Source: an uncultured Flavobacteriales bacterium (lineage in GTDB: Bacteria; Bacteroidota; Bacteroidia; Flavobacteriales_D; Parvicellaceae). From it: DNA of 38,525 nt. The position numbers and the translations under genes are program-made. The DNA lies in contig CAJWIX010000011.1 of NCBI GenBank assembly GCA_913042175.1, forward strand, positions 1 to 38,525, written 5' to 3'. The notes beneath the pieces were generated by a model, which was not told the DNA's origin, did no database searches, and saw nothing but the letters and a program-made list of their open reading frames with translations. Positions 19,153 through 28,400 of the stretch are shown here, piece after piece. Numbering within the stretch: the first letter of the stretch is position 1; each line of letters begins with the position of its first letter.

Positions 19153-20801
19153 TTTTCATAAACAATCTCTCCATCAACTATCGTATAACTTACTTTAGTA
19201 CTAAGTACTTTTTCTTCATCGCAATTCAATAAATCTGTGTTAAGAATAGTAATGTCAGCACATTTATCGATTTCTAAGGTTCCCTTTTCATTTTCTTCAA
19301 AATTTGCAATAGCTGCCCATATTGTCATGCCTTTTAATGCTTCAATTCTACTTAAAGCCTCATTAACTTGAAACCCACCAAGAGGTTTGTCTTGGAAATT
19401 TTTTCTAAAAACTGCAGCATAAAAAGTATGAATTGGATTAATTTTTTCAACTGGAAAGTCAGTTCCCAACGCGATTAATCCGTTTTGATTCATTAAATCA
19501 AAATATCTGTAGCAATTATTTAGCCTTTCCTTGCCCAATCTTAAAATAGCCCAACTAAAATCTGAAGTTGCATGAGTGGGTTGTACGGATGGAATAATAT
19601 TATTTTCTTTAATTACATGTATGTCTTCTGGGCTAATACATTGTACATGTTCAATTCTCCACCTTAAGTCGTTTTGACCACCTAAAGCGTTTGCATAAGC
19701 ATGGCTAATTATTCTATTGGCAGAATCTCCAATTGCATGTGTGCATGCCTGAAAACCATACTCTTTAAGTGTGTTTAGTTTTGATTTATAATTGGCAATA
19801 TTTTGTAGTAATTGTCCATGGGTATTTTTATTGTCTTGGTAAGGCTTAATTAAACATGCTCCCCTTGATCCTAAAGAACCATCTGCAAAAAATTTAAAGG
19901 AAGAAATAGTCATTTTATTGCTTTTATAAGGAGCATTTTTTTCAAATACATAATGCTGAAAATTCTCTTCATTATCTGATAACATAATGTAGGTTTTTAT
20001 TTCCAGCTCGTCTGTTTTGTGAAGTTTATCTATGAGTTCAATGTCTTCTTTAATTAATCCAGCAATATCCACTGTAGTAAGGCCCTTAGCGAAGCAATTT
20101 TTTTGGGCTTCAATAAGCGCTGATTTTTTTAATTCTTCATTGGGTTCTGGAATTTGATTTAAAATTAAATCCATGGCATTATCAACAAAAATTCCTGTTG
20201 GCTTGCCCTCAATTATTTCAATATGCCCCCCAAATACAGTGGTGTCCATATTGATATTAGATGTAGCTATGGCTTTTGCATTGGCCATCAAAGCATGTCC
20301 GTCAACTCTATTGATCACAACATTATGATCTGGGAATGCTTCGTTTAATGCTTTATTTGTAGGCCATTTTTTATTGGGCCATTTATTTTGGTCCCACCCA
20401 TTGCCAATTAGCCAATCATTATCTGATTTTTCTGCAAAATCTTTCATTAATTCAATGACTTCTTCAAATGATTGGCATGAAGAAAGTTCAACTTGTTGTT
20501 TTTGCAGTCCAAAACTTAATAAATGACAATGTGCATCTATAAAACCAGGATAGGCGTATTTCCCTTTTAAATCAATCGTTTTAGCTGAAGTATATTTATT
20601 TAAAATTTGATTATTCTTCCCAGAAGCCAATATCTTTCCTTCTTTAATTGCAATGGCTTCATCTACATCAAAATAAGCGTTAAGCGTATAAATTGTTCCG
20701 TTATGGATGATTAAATCAACATTTTCTTTAGAAATGCAAGAAGTAGCTAATAGGCCAACAAGTATTAAAAACTTTAAATTATTCTTTTTGTGTTTTTTCA
20801 T
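19149..20801 (-). CDS. Amidohydrolase-family lipoprotein (YtcJ-like)
   Basis: 550 aa. The N-terminus MKKHKKNNLKFLILVGLLATSC has a lipobox-like end with Cys22, so it is probably an envelope lipoprotein. The amidohydrolase 3 fold is clear: LIIHNGTIYTLN, the metal-binding YPGFIDAHCHLLSFG (HxH near residues 89-93), VDGHALMANAKAI, FFADGSLGSRGA, CTHAIGDSANR, RIEHVQ, and GTDFPVE with the metal Asp. YtcJ-type proteins hydrolyse amide or imine bonds of varied small molecules; the substrate cannot be told. The start overlaps the end of the membrane-protein gene by 23 bases, suggesting coupling. The 3' end shares TTAA (19149-19152) with the convergent PD40/OmpA gene. Confidence 0.9.
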   Translation of the reverse strand: MKKHKKNNLKFLILVGLLATSCISKENVDLIIHNGTIYTLNAYFDVDEAIAIKEGKILASGKNNQILNKYTSAKTIDLKGKYAYPGFIDAHCHLLSFGLQKQQVELSSCQSFEEVIELMKDFAEKSDNDWLIGNGWDQNKWPNKKWPTNKALNEAFPDHNVVINRVDGHALMANAKAIATSNINMDTTVFGGHIEIIEGKPTGIFVDNAMDLILNQIPEPNEELKKSALIEAQKNCFAKGLTTVDIAGLIKEDIELIDKLHKTDELEIKTYIMLSDNEENFQHYVFEKNAPYKSNKMTISSFKFFADGSLGSRGACLIKPYQDNKNTHGQLLQNIANYKSKLNTLKEYGFQACTHAIGDSANRIISHAYANALGGQNDLRWRIEHVQCISPEDIHVIKENNIIPSVQPTHATSDFSWAILRLGKERLNNCYRYFDLMNQNGLIALGTDFPVEKINPIHTFYAAVFRKNFQDKPLGGFQVNEALSRIEALKGMTIWAAIANFEENEKGTLEIDKCADITILNTDLLNCDEEKVLSTKVSYTIVDGEIVYEN

Positions 20802-22074
20802 TATGAGTGAATAAAATGTAAATGATAAAGATTAAGAATAAAGTTGCAGGTATTTTATATCTTACCATGGCACCAATTACAGGAGTTGTTAATCCAATTA
20901 GGGTATATAGTAAAATGATAAATGATATAGCTGAAAATATAAGAACGACTGCATTTTTATGTAATTGAATTTGAGATTTTGCTTTGATATATAATGCATA
21001 AGTCAATGCTCCATATATTAATATGTTTTCAATAAATGGCAAGAAATGAATAAGCTTATTGATGTCTAAAGGAAAGGGTCTAAAAAGCCCATTGATAAAA
21101 CCTAAAGGAAGTGATGTGATAAAATTAAAAAAATGATTATTAATTGTAGGTAATTCAAAATAACTTCCAGCCCTATTGTAAGTGGCTAAATTGGTAAAGT
21201 CTTGTTGTTTAAGCGATATAATATTTATGATGTCATAGTTACTTTCAAAAAAATGTAAAAAAGAAATAATTACTAAAATTATTGGTAAGGCAATCAGTGA
21301 GATAATTGAAGCCTTTTTTTTGAAGAAAAGACAAAGGCTTAAAAGGACTACTGAAGGAACTATACAACAAAATATATACAGCTTAGTTTTAAGGAGAATT
21401 ATTAGACCTATTAGTATGAATAAAATATGTTTTTTTAAATCTTTTTTTGTGTGGTAGTAGTTTCCAATACCATAAAATAATAATCCCAATCCAAAAAATA
21501 TAATGGGTTCTTTTAAAATACCTGAAGTCCATAAGAATATGGAAGGGAACAACATTATAGACCAAAACACATAGAAAAAATGTTTCATTGGGTGAATTCT
21601 ATCTATAGCTTTTAGTATTAGAATATTTCCAATAAAACCAATTAACGTAAACAATAATACATTTACTGCATATACATTGTTGTTTATAATATTAAAAATG
21701 GAACTTAGTTTAATTACGACTCTAGATTCATTAGTGATGACAGATTCATAAGAATTGTCCCAATGGTTCATATTTATAAAATAATCGTAGAAAAACTCTT
21801 TTTCGTAATACCCAATAATTATCTTAAAATAATCTAAGGTATTACTAAAAAAAACAGCTGATAATGCTCTACTATCATCATAAAACTTAAAGATATCTGC
21901 CGTTTGTCTTTCTCTGTAATATTCAGTGTATAAATAATAAAGGCATAGGGCACCAATAAGTTTGGCTAAAAAAGCCATATTAACATGAATTTTGGAGATT
22001 TTATTAAATCTAAAAAGCTTCCATTTGTTTATTAAAATAAAGCATAATAAAAGGTATGTTAAAGTGATAATCAA
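20779..22074 (-). CDS. Polytopic inner-membrane protein, unrecognised family
   Basis: 431 aa with a TTG start (MIITLTYLLLCFILINKWK); the start is chosen because it completes the first hydrophobic segment. About ten transmembrane segments are visible (for example VLLFTLIGFIGNILILKAI, IIFFGLGLLFYGIGNYY, ISLIALPIILVIISFL, AALVL-like stretch near residue 370, and a final IPATLFLIFIIYILF). A long non-membrane loop follows the second segment (residues 45-115), and a second loop lies near 275-320. The arrangement recalls polysaccharide polymerases or glycosyltransferase-C-like proteins, but no diagnostic motif is visible. It overlaps the amidohydrolase gene by 23 bases. Confidence 0.75.
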   Translation of the reverse strand: MIITLTYLLLCFILINKWKLFRFNKISKIHVNMAFLAKLIGALCLYYLYTEYYRERQTADIFKFYDDSRALSAVFFSNTLDYFKIIIGYYEKEFFYDYFINMNHWDNSYESVITNESRVVIKLSSIFNIINNNVYAVNVLLFTLIGFIGNILILKAIDRIHPMKHFFYVFWSIMLFPSIFLWTSGILKEPIIFFGLGLLFYGIGNYYHTKKDLKKHILFILIGLIILLKTKLYIFCCIVPSVVLLSLCLFFKKKASIISLIALPIILVIISFLHFFESNYDIINIISLKQQDFTNLATYNRAGSYFELPTINNHFFNFITSLPLGFINGLFRPFPLDINKLIHFLPFIENILIYGALTYALYIKAKSQIQLHKNAVVLIFSAISFIILLYTLIGLTTPVIGAMVRYKIPATLFLIFIIYILFTHNEKTQKE

Positions 22075-22160
22075 TGTTTCTTAAAAAGTAATCATAGTAA
22101 ATTAATTGAAAACCTATGACATATGTTAGTAAATGATGTAAAATTTAAGTGCTACTGATA

Positions 22161-22168
22161 TAACTTTG
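22161..22168 (+). promoter_or_regulatory. Bacteroidota -7 box upstream of purL
   Basis: TAACTTTG matches TAnnTTTG exactly and ends 36 bases before the purL ATG at 22205. The in-frame TTG at 22166 falls within this box, so the longer reading frame is not a credible start. No clear -33 TTTG is present. Confidence 0.6.
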
Positions 22169-22204
22169 GTTATTTTTGCATCAATTTTTTTAAAATTTTA
22201 TCTA

Positions 22205-24421
22205 ATGAGTAAAACTGCTACTGTAGAACAAGCCAAGGAATTGGGACTTCTTGAGGAAGAATATAATCAGATATGTGATATACTAGAAAGAAAACCAAAT
22301 TTCACGGAGCTTAGCATTTATTCTGTAATGTGGTCTGAACATTGTTCTTACAAGAACTCGATTAAATGGTTGAAGACTTTACCCAAAGATGGTCCACATA
22401 TGTTAGTTAAAGCTGGAGAAGAGAATGCAGGTTTAGTAGATATTGGAGATGGATTAGCATGTGCTTTTAAAATTGAATCACATAATCATCCAAGCGCTTT
22501 AGAACCTTATCAAGGTGCTGCTACAGGTGTTGGAGGAATAAATAGAGATATTTTTACTATGGGAGCTCGTCCTATCGCTCAAATGAATTCATTGCGATTT
22601 GGAGAATATACCAATGATCGAACAAAGTGGTTGTTAAAAGGAGTAGTTAAAGGTATTGGAGATTATGGTAATTCATTTGGTGTGCCAGTTTTATCTGGTG
22701 AGGTATTTTTTGATAAAAGTTACGATCAAAATCCATTGGTAAATGCATTTTCAGCTGGTATCATGAATACAGATCATTTAATATCTGCTAAATCTTCCGG
22801 TCCGGGTAATCCAGTTTTCATAGTAGGTTCATCTACTGGAAAAGATGGTATTCATGGCGCTGCTTTTGCCTCAAAGGACATAACCGAAGATTCTATGGAT
22901 GATCTTCCAGCAGTTCAAGTTGGAGATCCTTTTCAAGAAAAACTATTGTTAGAAGCAAGTCTTGAATTAGCTAAGACGGATATAATTGTGGGTATGCAAG
23001 ATATGGGTGCAGCTGGAATTACATGTTCAACTTCTGAAATGAGCGCAGCGGGAGATGTTGGGATGGATATAGATTTAGATAAAGTTCCTACTAGACAGCA
23101 GGGAATGAAAGATTGGGAAATATTATTGTCAGAATCTCAAGAAAGAATGTTGGTAGTAGTTCAAAAAGGCAAAGAAGAGCAGGTAAAAGAAATTTTTGAT
23201 AAGTGGGACTTAAATTGTGAGCAAATTGGTGTTGTAACAGATAAAGATGAATTGAATTTTTATCAAAATGGTGAATTAGTTGCCCAAGTGCCTCCTTCTT
23301 CCCTTGTGCTTGGTGGAGGAGCCCCAATTTATGATAGAGCATATAGCGAACCAGCATATTTTAAAACTTACAAACAATTCAAAATTGATTCAGTTGTTGA
23401 GCCTGAAAATTTAAAAGATGTGGCTAAGTTTCTTTTTCAACAACCCAATATAGCTTCTAAAAGGTGGGTTTATGAACAATATGACAGTATGGTTGGTACA
23501 AATAATATATCAACAAATCATCCATCAGACGCTGGTGTTGCATTAGTTAAAGGAACTTCCAAAGGAATTGCGATGTCTGTTGATTGTAACTCTAGGTATG
23601 TAAATGCAGATCCTGAAACTGGAACTGCAATTGCAGTATCAGAAGCTGCAAGAAATATAGTAGTAAGTGGAGGAGCTCCATCCGCAGTTACAAACTGTTT
23701 AAATTTTGGAAATCCATACCACCCTGAATCTTATTGGCAATTTGTAGGAGCCATCAAAGGAATGTCAAAGGCATGTGAGCAATTTTCAACACCTGTAACT
23801 GGTGGTAATGTTAGTTTTTATAATCAATCTGTTATTGATGGAAAAGAAGTACCTGTTTTTCCAACTCCTACCATTGGAATGATTGGAATTTTAGATGATG
23901 TAAGAAATATTATGAGCTTAGATTTTAAATCGGCTGGGGATGAAATATTTTTAATTGGAAAATTGGTTAATGACATTTCGTCTTCAGAGTATTTGGTTAA
24001 ATATCATGGTGTTGAAGCATCTCCTGCACCATATTTCAACTTAGAGGAAGAGCATCAATTGCATAAATGTATTGCTGAAATGATTGCTGAAAGGACTGTA
24101 AATGCTGCTCATGATTGTGCTGATGGTGGTTTGTTTGTCACTCTTGTTGAAATGGGTATGAATGGGAACTATGGATGCTCTATATCAACCTCAAGTGAAA
24201 TTAGAAAGGACGCTTTTTTGTTTGGCGAATCTCAAGGAAGGGTAGTTGTTTCTCTAAAAAAGGATAATGTAGATTCTTTAAAATCAATTTGTCAAAACCA
24301 CCATGTTCCTTTTTATCATTTGGGTCAAGTTAGAGATAATGATGAAATGGTTATTGATAATGAACAATTTGATAACATTGAGGATTATAAAAACCACTCA
24401 GAAAGCGTTATAAATCCTTAA
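22205..24421 (+). CDS. purL: Phosphoribosylformylglycinamidine synthase, large subunit type
   Basis: 738 aa from the ATG at 22205 (MSKTATVEQAKELGL). Catalyses the ATP- and ammonia-dependent conversion of FGAR to FGAM in purine synthesis. Landmarks: VMWSEHCSYKNSIKWLKTLP, ESHNHPSALEPYQGAATGVGG, GARPIAQMNSLRFG, GMQDMGAAGITCSTSEM, and a second AIRS-like half with TNCLNFGNPYHPE, GGNVSFYNQ and AHDCADGGL. The size is that of small-type PurL, which needs separate PurS and PurQ subunits; neither is in the window. A frame extension to 22166 is rejected because it begins inside the promoter. The Band 7 gene follows after 14 bases. Confidence 0.97.
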   Translation: MSKTATVEQAKELGLLEEEYNQICDILERKPNFTELSIYSVMWSEHCSYKNSIKWLKTLPKDGPHMLVKAGEENAGLVDIGDGLACAFKIESHNHPSALEPYQGAATGVGGINRDIFTMGARPIAQMNSLRFGEYTNDRTKWLLKGVVKGIGDYGNSFGVPVLSGEVFFDKSYDQNPLVNAFSAGIMNTDHLISAKSSGPGNPVFIVGSSTGKDGIHGAAFASKDITEDSMDDLPAVQVGDPFQEKLLLEASLELAKTDIIVGMQDMGAAGITCSTSEMSAAGDVGMDIDLDKVPTRQQGMKDWEILLSESQERMLVVVQKGKEEQVKEIFDKWDLNCEQIGVVTDKDELNFYQNGELVAQVPPSSLVLGGGAPIYDRAYSEPAYFKTYKQFKIDSVVEPENLKDVAKFLFQQPNIASKRWVYEQYDSMVGTNNISTNHPSDAGVALVKGTSKGIAMSVDCNSRYVNADPETGTAIAVSEAARNIVVSGGAPSAVTNCLNFGNPYHPESYWQFVGAIKGMSKACEQFSTPVTGGNVSFYNQSVIDGKEVPVFPTPTIGMIGILDDVRNIMSLDFKSAGDEIFLIGKLVNDISSSEYLVKYHGVEASPAPYFNLEEEHQLHKCIAEMIAERTVNAAHDCADGGLFVTLVEMGMNGNYGCSISTSSEIRKDAFLFGESQGRVVVSLKKDNVDSLKSICQNHHVPFYHLGQVRDNDEMVIDNEQFDNIEDYKNHSESVINP

Positions 24422-24435
24422 TATTAAGTATCTTA

Positions 24436-25371
24436 ATGGAAAATTATAACATGATGTATACAATGAACATTTTTAACATAATTATTTATGTTATTGCCTT
24501 TTATTTCCTAATAAGATCTATTATGATTATCCCGGAAAGACAGTCTTGGGTAATTCAAAGATTGGGTAAATTTAATAGAATTGCTCAGCCGGGCTTTAAA
24601 TTGAGAATACCTATAATTGAGTCTGTCGCGTCTAAGGAAAATTTAAGAATTCAGCAATTAGACGTTGATGTAGAAACTAAAACAAATGATGATGTATTTG
24701 TCATTCTTAAAATATCAGTACAATACCGAATTATTGGCAATAAAGTTTATGAAGCATTTTATGAATTAGATGACCCACACGGTCAAATTGCTTCTTACAT
24801 ATTTGATGAGGTTCGTGCTGAAGTGCCTAAGTTACCTTTGGATGATGTTTTTGCTAGAAAAGATGATATAGCTATTGCAGTAAGGGATAATATTTCTGCA
24901 CAAATGGAACAGTATGGCTATAAAATTGTAAAAACATTAATTACAGATATTAATCCAGATGAGCTTGTAAAAGCATCAATGAATAAAATTAACGCAGCAA
25001 CAAGAGAAAAAGAAGCGGCTATTCAAGAAGCTGAAGCGGAAAAAATTAGAATTGTCAAAAGAGCAGAAGCAGAAGCTGATTCAAAAAGATTATCTGGGGA
25101 GGGTATAGCACAGCAAAGGCTAGAAATTGTAAGAGGTTTTAAAGAATCTGTAGAAGATTTTCAAAAAGCACTTCAAGAAGTAGATCCACAAGAAATCATG
25201 CAATTTGTTTTGATGACCCAATATTTTGATACTTTAACTGCTATAGGTGCGAATGAAAATAACAACACTGTAATGGTTCCACATACACCAGGTGGTATGA
25301 AAGACTTTCAACAGCAAATCATAGAAGGTACTTTTATAGGTAAAGAACTATCAAATTCAAAAAAGTCATAG
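24436..25371 (+). CDS. SPFH/Band 7 (stomatin-like, QmcA-type) membrane protein
   Basis: 311 aa. One N-terminal membrane segment (about residues 10-26, IFNIIIYVIAFYFLIRSI), then the stomatin core starting IIPERQSWVIQRLGKFNRIAQPGFKLRIP, through QQLDVDVETKTNDDVFV and VRAEVPKLPLDDVFARKDD, and a coiled-coil of EAAIQEAEAEKIRIVKRAEAEA type near residues 190-235. Such proteins oligomerise in the inner membrane and scaffold proteases and lipid domains. No NfeD partner, often beside stomatins, is adjacent. The gene follows purL by 14 bases and is probably read from its promoter. Additional Met codons at residues 6, 7 and 10 leave the exact start slightly uncertain. Confidence 0.93.
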   Translation: MENYNMMYTMNIFNIIIYVIAFYFLIRSIMIIPERQSWVIQRLGKFNRIAQPGFKLRIPIIESVASKENLRIQQLDVDVETKTNDDVFVILKISVQYRIIGNKVYEAFYELDDPHGQIASYIFDEVRAEVPKLPLDDVFARKDDIAIAVRDNISAQMEQYGYKIVKTLITDINPDELVKASMNKINAATREKEAAIQEAEAEKIRIVKRAEAEADSKRLSGEGIAQQRLEIVRGFKESVEDFQKALQEVDPQEIMQFVLMTQYFDTLTAIGANENNNTVMVPHTPGGMKDFQQQIIEGTFIGKELSNSKKS

Positions 25372-25436
25372 CACTTTGGCAACCTTAACTAATTTCCACG
25401 TTGTGTAATTAGTTTAAATCATTTAATTTTACCAAA

Positions 25437-28400
25437 ATGGGTAATTCTTTTAAAAGCTTCATTTTCACAATCGTCTTTTTGTTTTGTACGTTTTTAAGTG
25501 CTAAAGCTTCTCACGTTCCAGGTGGAAATATTTCTTATGAAAATGTTGGACCAAATACATTTGTCATTACACTAACTGTTTTTGAAGATTGTGGAACTGC
25601 TTTTTATTCCAATTTCCCTGAGTCAATTGATGTATACAATAATTGTGGAATTCCTTTCCCTGCAACTATTCAATTGCCTAATATTATTTTTCAACAAGAA
25701 GTTTCTCAGTTATGTGCAAGTTCATTACCTCTAAGTGAATGCAATGGAGGTTCTCTACCAGGTGTATATATGCATGTATGGCAAGACACGATTACACTAC
25801 CAGGAACTTGCAATAGTTGGACTTTTGCTTTTGAAGATTGTTGTAGAAATAGTTCTAATAACCTTACAGGAACAGGTAACGATTATTACTGGGAATCTGT
25901 ATTAAATAGTAATACAGCCCCTGATAACTCATCTCCTGTAATTACTTCTCAACCTATCCCATACTACTGTATTAATCAACCTGTGATATATAACTTTGGG
26001 GTTTACGAACCTGACGGAGATTCCCTTTATTATTCCTTAATAAATGCCATGACTGGACCAACTACAACTGCTCCCTATCAGGGTGGTTTTTCTGGTACTG
26101 TTCCAATTCCTGGTATCAATATTGACCCAAATACTGGTGAAATTACCTTTACTCCTAATGCTACTGGTAATTATGTTGTAGCAGTTTTAATTGAAGAATT
26201 TGATGCAGCTGGTAACTTAGTAGGAAGTATTATTCAAGATTTTCAATTTGAAATAATTAATGTAGCAGGTTGTACTAACATTAACCCAGCACCACCAACG
26301 GGCGGTATTACCAATTTTAACAGCACTGGAGTTTTAACTGGACCATTTGATATTCAGGTTTGTGAAGGGGATAGTGTTTGTTTTGATGTAACATTTACAG
26401 ATAATCCAGGAGATTCTATCTATATAGCTTCAAATATTGGGCAGTTATTCCCAGGAGCTGTAATGACTCAAAATTCTTATTTTACACCTGCAACAGCTAC
26501 ATTCTGTTTTACTATTGCCCCAGGAACAAATCCATTTTCAACAATTAGTATTGATGTTAATGATAATGCTTGTCCAATTGTTGGAATTACTTCTGCTGCA
26601 GTTGGAGTAACTGTGATAACAAGTACATACGCAGGCCAAAATGTTACCATGTGTCAAGGTGTAGGAACACAATTATTAGCTACTGGTGGATCCAATTTTA
26701 ACTGGACTGTTCTTTCTGGAGACCCCATAAGCATTGGAAATAATTTTTCTTGTAATAATTGCCCTAACCCTGTAGCAAATCCTGCATTTACAACCACATA
26801 TCAAGTCGTAAGTAATTTAGCTGGTGGTTGTACAAATATTGATACTGTTGAGGTTACAGTAGTACCAGATTTTAATTACTCCTTAACTCAAACAGGTTCT
26901 TCAACCTGTCTTAATTCAACCATAGATTTTAACGCTGTTCCAACACCTAGTGGAAGCTACACCTATGATTGGCAACCCTCAGCTAATCTAAATAATAACG
27001 CCATTAGCAACCCTACTTTTAGCTCGTCTATGCCTGGCTTGTTTGACTATGAAGTTACTATTACAAGTGCTTTGGGATGTGTTAAGGTAGATACGTTAAC
27101 TATTGATGTGGTACCATCTTATTCACCAGACATAACGCTTACAGCTAGTGATACCAATATTTTGTGTGGAGATTCTGTTTTTATGAACGTTGATTTAGGT
27201 GGAGGTATTCCAGCGGTTTGTGGTCCTAGTGGTTCTACAGCATGTTCTGCACCATCTTCAACGAATATTGTTGGAACAAACATGGGAACAAATTCCAATA
27301 CTGTTTTTCCTGCACCATTTGGCAACTGGTACAAAAACGCCAAACATCAATTTTTATTCAGAGCATCTGAACTTCAAGCTGCAGGTATTTCAGGTGGAAA
27401 AATAACTGAAATTGCTTGGGAAACTACTGCTCAAAATACAGCAACAAACAACTTCAACAGCTTTTCAATAAGTATGGGTTGCACGGGCCAATCAACATTA
27501 GCCAATTGGCAACAAGGATTAACTCAAGTTTTTTCACCACAAAACATCATTGTTAATTTGGGGTGGAATACTTTCCAATTAACCACAGCTTATGAGTGGG
27601 ATGGTATTTCGAATTTAGTTGTGGAAATTTGTTATGACAACTTAAGTTCAAACTATACAAGAAATTGGTCTACTCCATACCATGTAACTAACTATAATTC
27701 AGTGTTGTATTATCGAAGTGATGTCACTCCTGCATGTCCTTTTACTTCTACTTTTACTAATTCTACTAATCGACCTGTAACCCAGTTTAAAACATGTCCT
27801 ACTACACCTGACCCAGCTAATTTTACTTTTCAATGGACTCCGCCATCCTTTTTAAGTAGTGATACTGTTCAAAACCCTTTAGCATTACCTATGGTAACCA
27901 CACAGTATTCTGTAGTTGCTACTGATTTAAATGGCGGTTGTACTGATACAGCTAGTATTTTAATCACTGTAATTTGTGACACTTGTGATAAACCTATTCC
28001 GACAATTGATGGGCTTACTTGTTATGGGGGTAATGATGCCTCAGTTTCTGGAATACCTGGAGGAACCGATGGGCCACCTTGGATTTTTCAATTGCTTGAT
28101 GGTTTTGGTATAAATCTTTATGCTGTTGATAGTAATGTTACCACCAACTTCTTTTTTGATAGTTTATCGGCTGGTGATTATATCATAAGATCTTTAGATA
28201 CAACAGGTTGTTATGCTGATACGATGATCACTATACCTGATGGTATTCCTATTGTTTTAAATATGAGTAGTGATACCATAATATGTTTGGATGGGACGGC
28301 TACTATAAGTGCCTCAGCTTCTGGAGGTACTCAACCTTACTCTTATAATTGGGTTGGTTTATCAGGAAATGGGCCTCATCAAGTATCACCTACATATTCT

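Noticed and set aside
22075-22204. Purine riboswitch before purL.
   Set aside because: The -7 box leaves a leader of only about 30 bases, too short for a purine aptamer, and no conserved loop sequences are seen.
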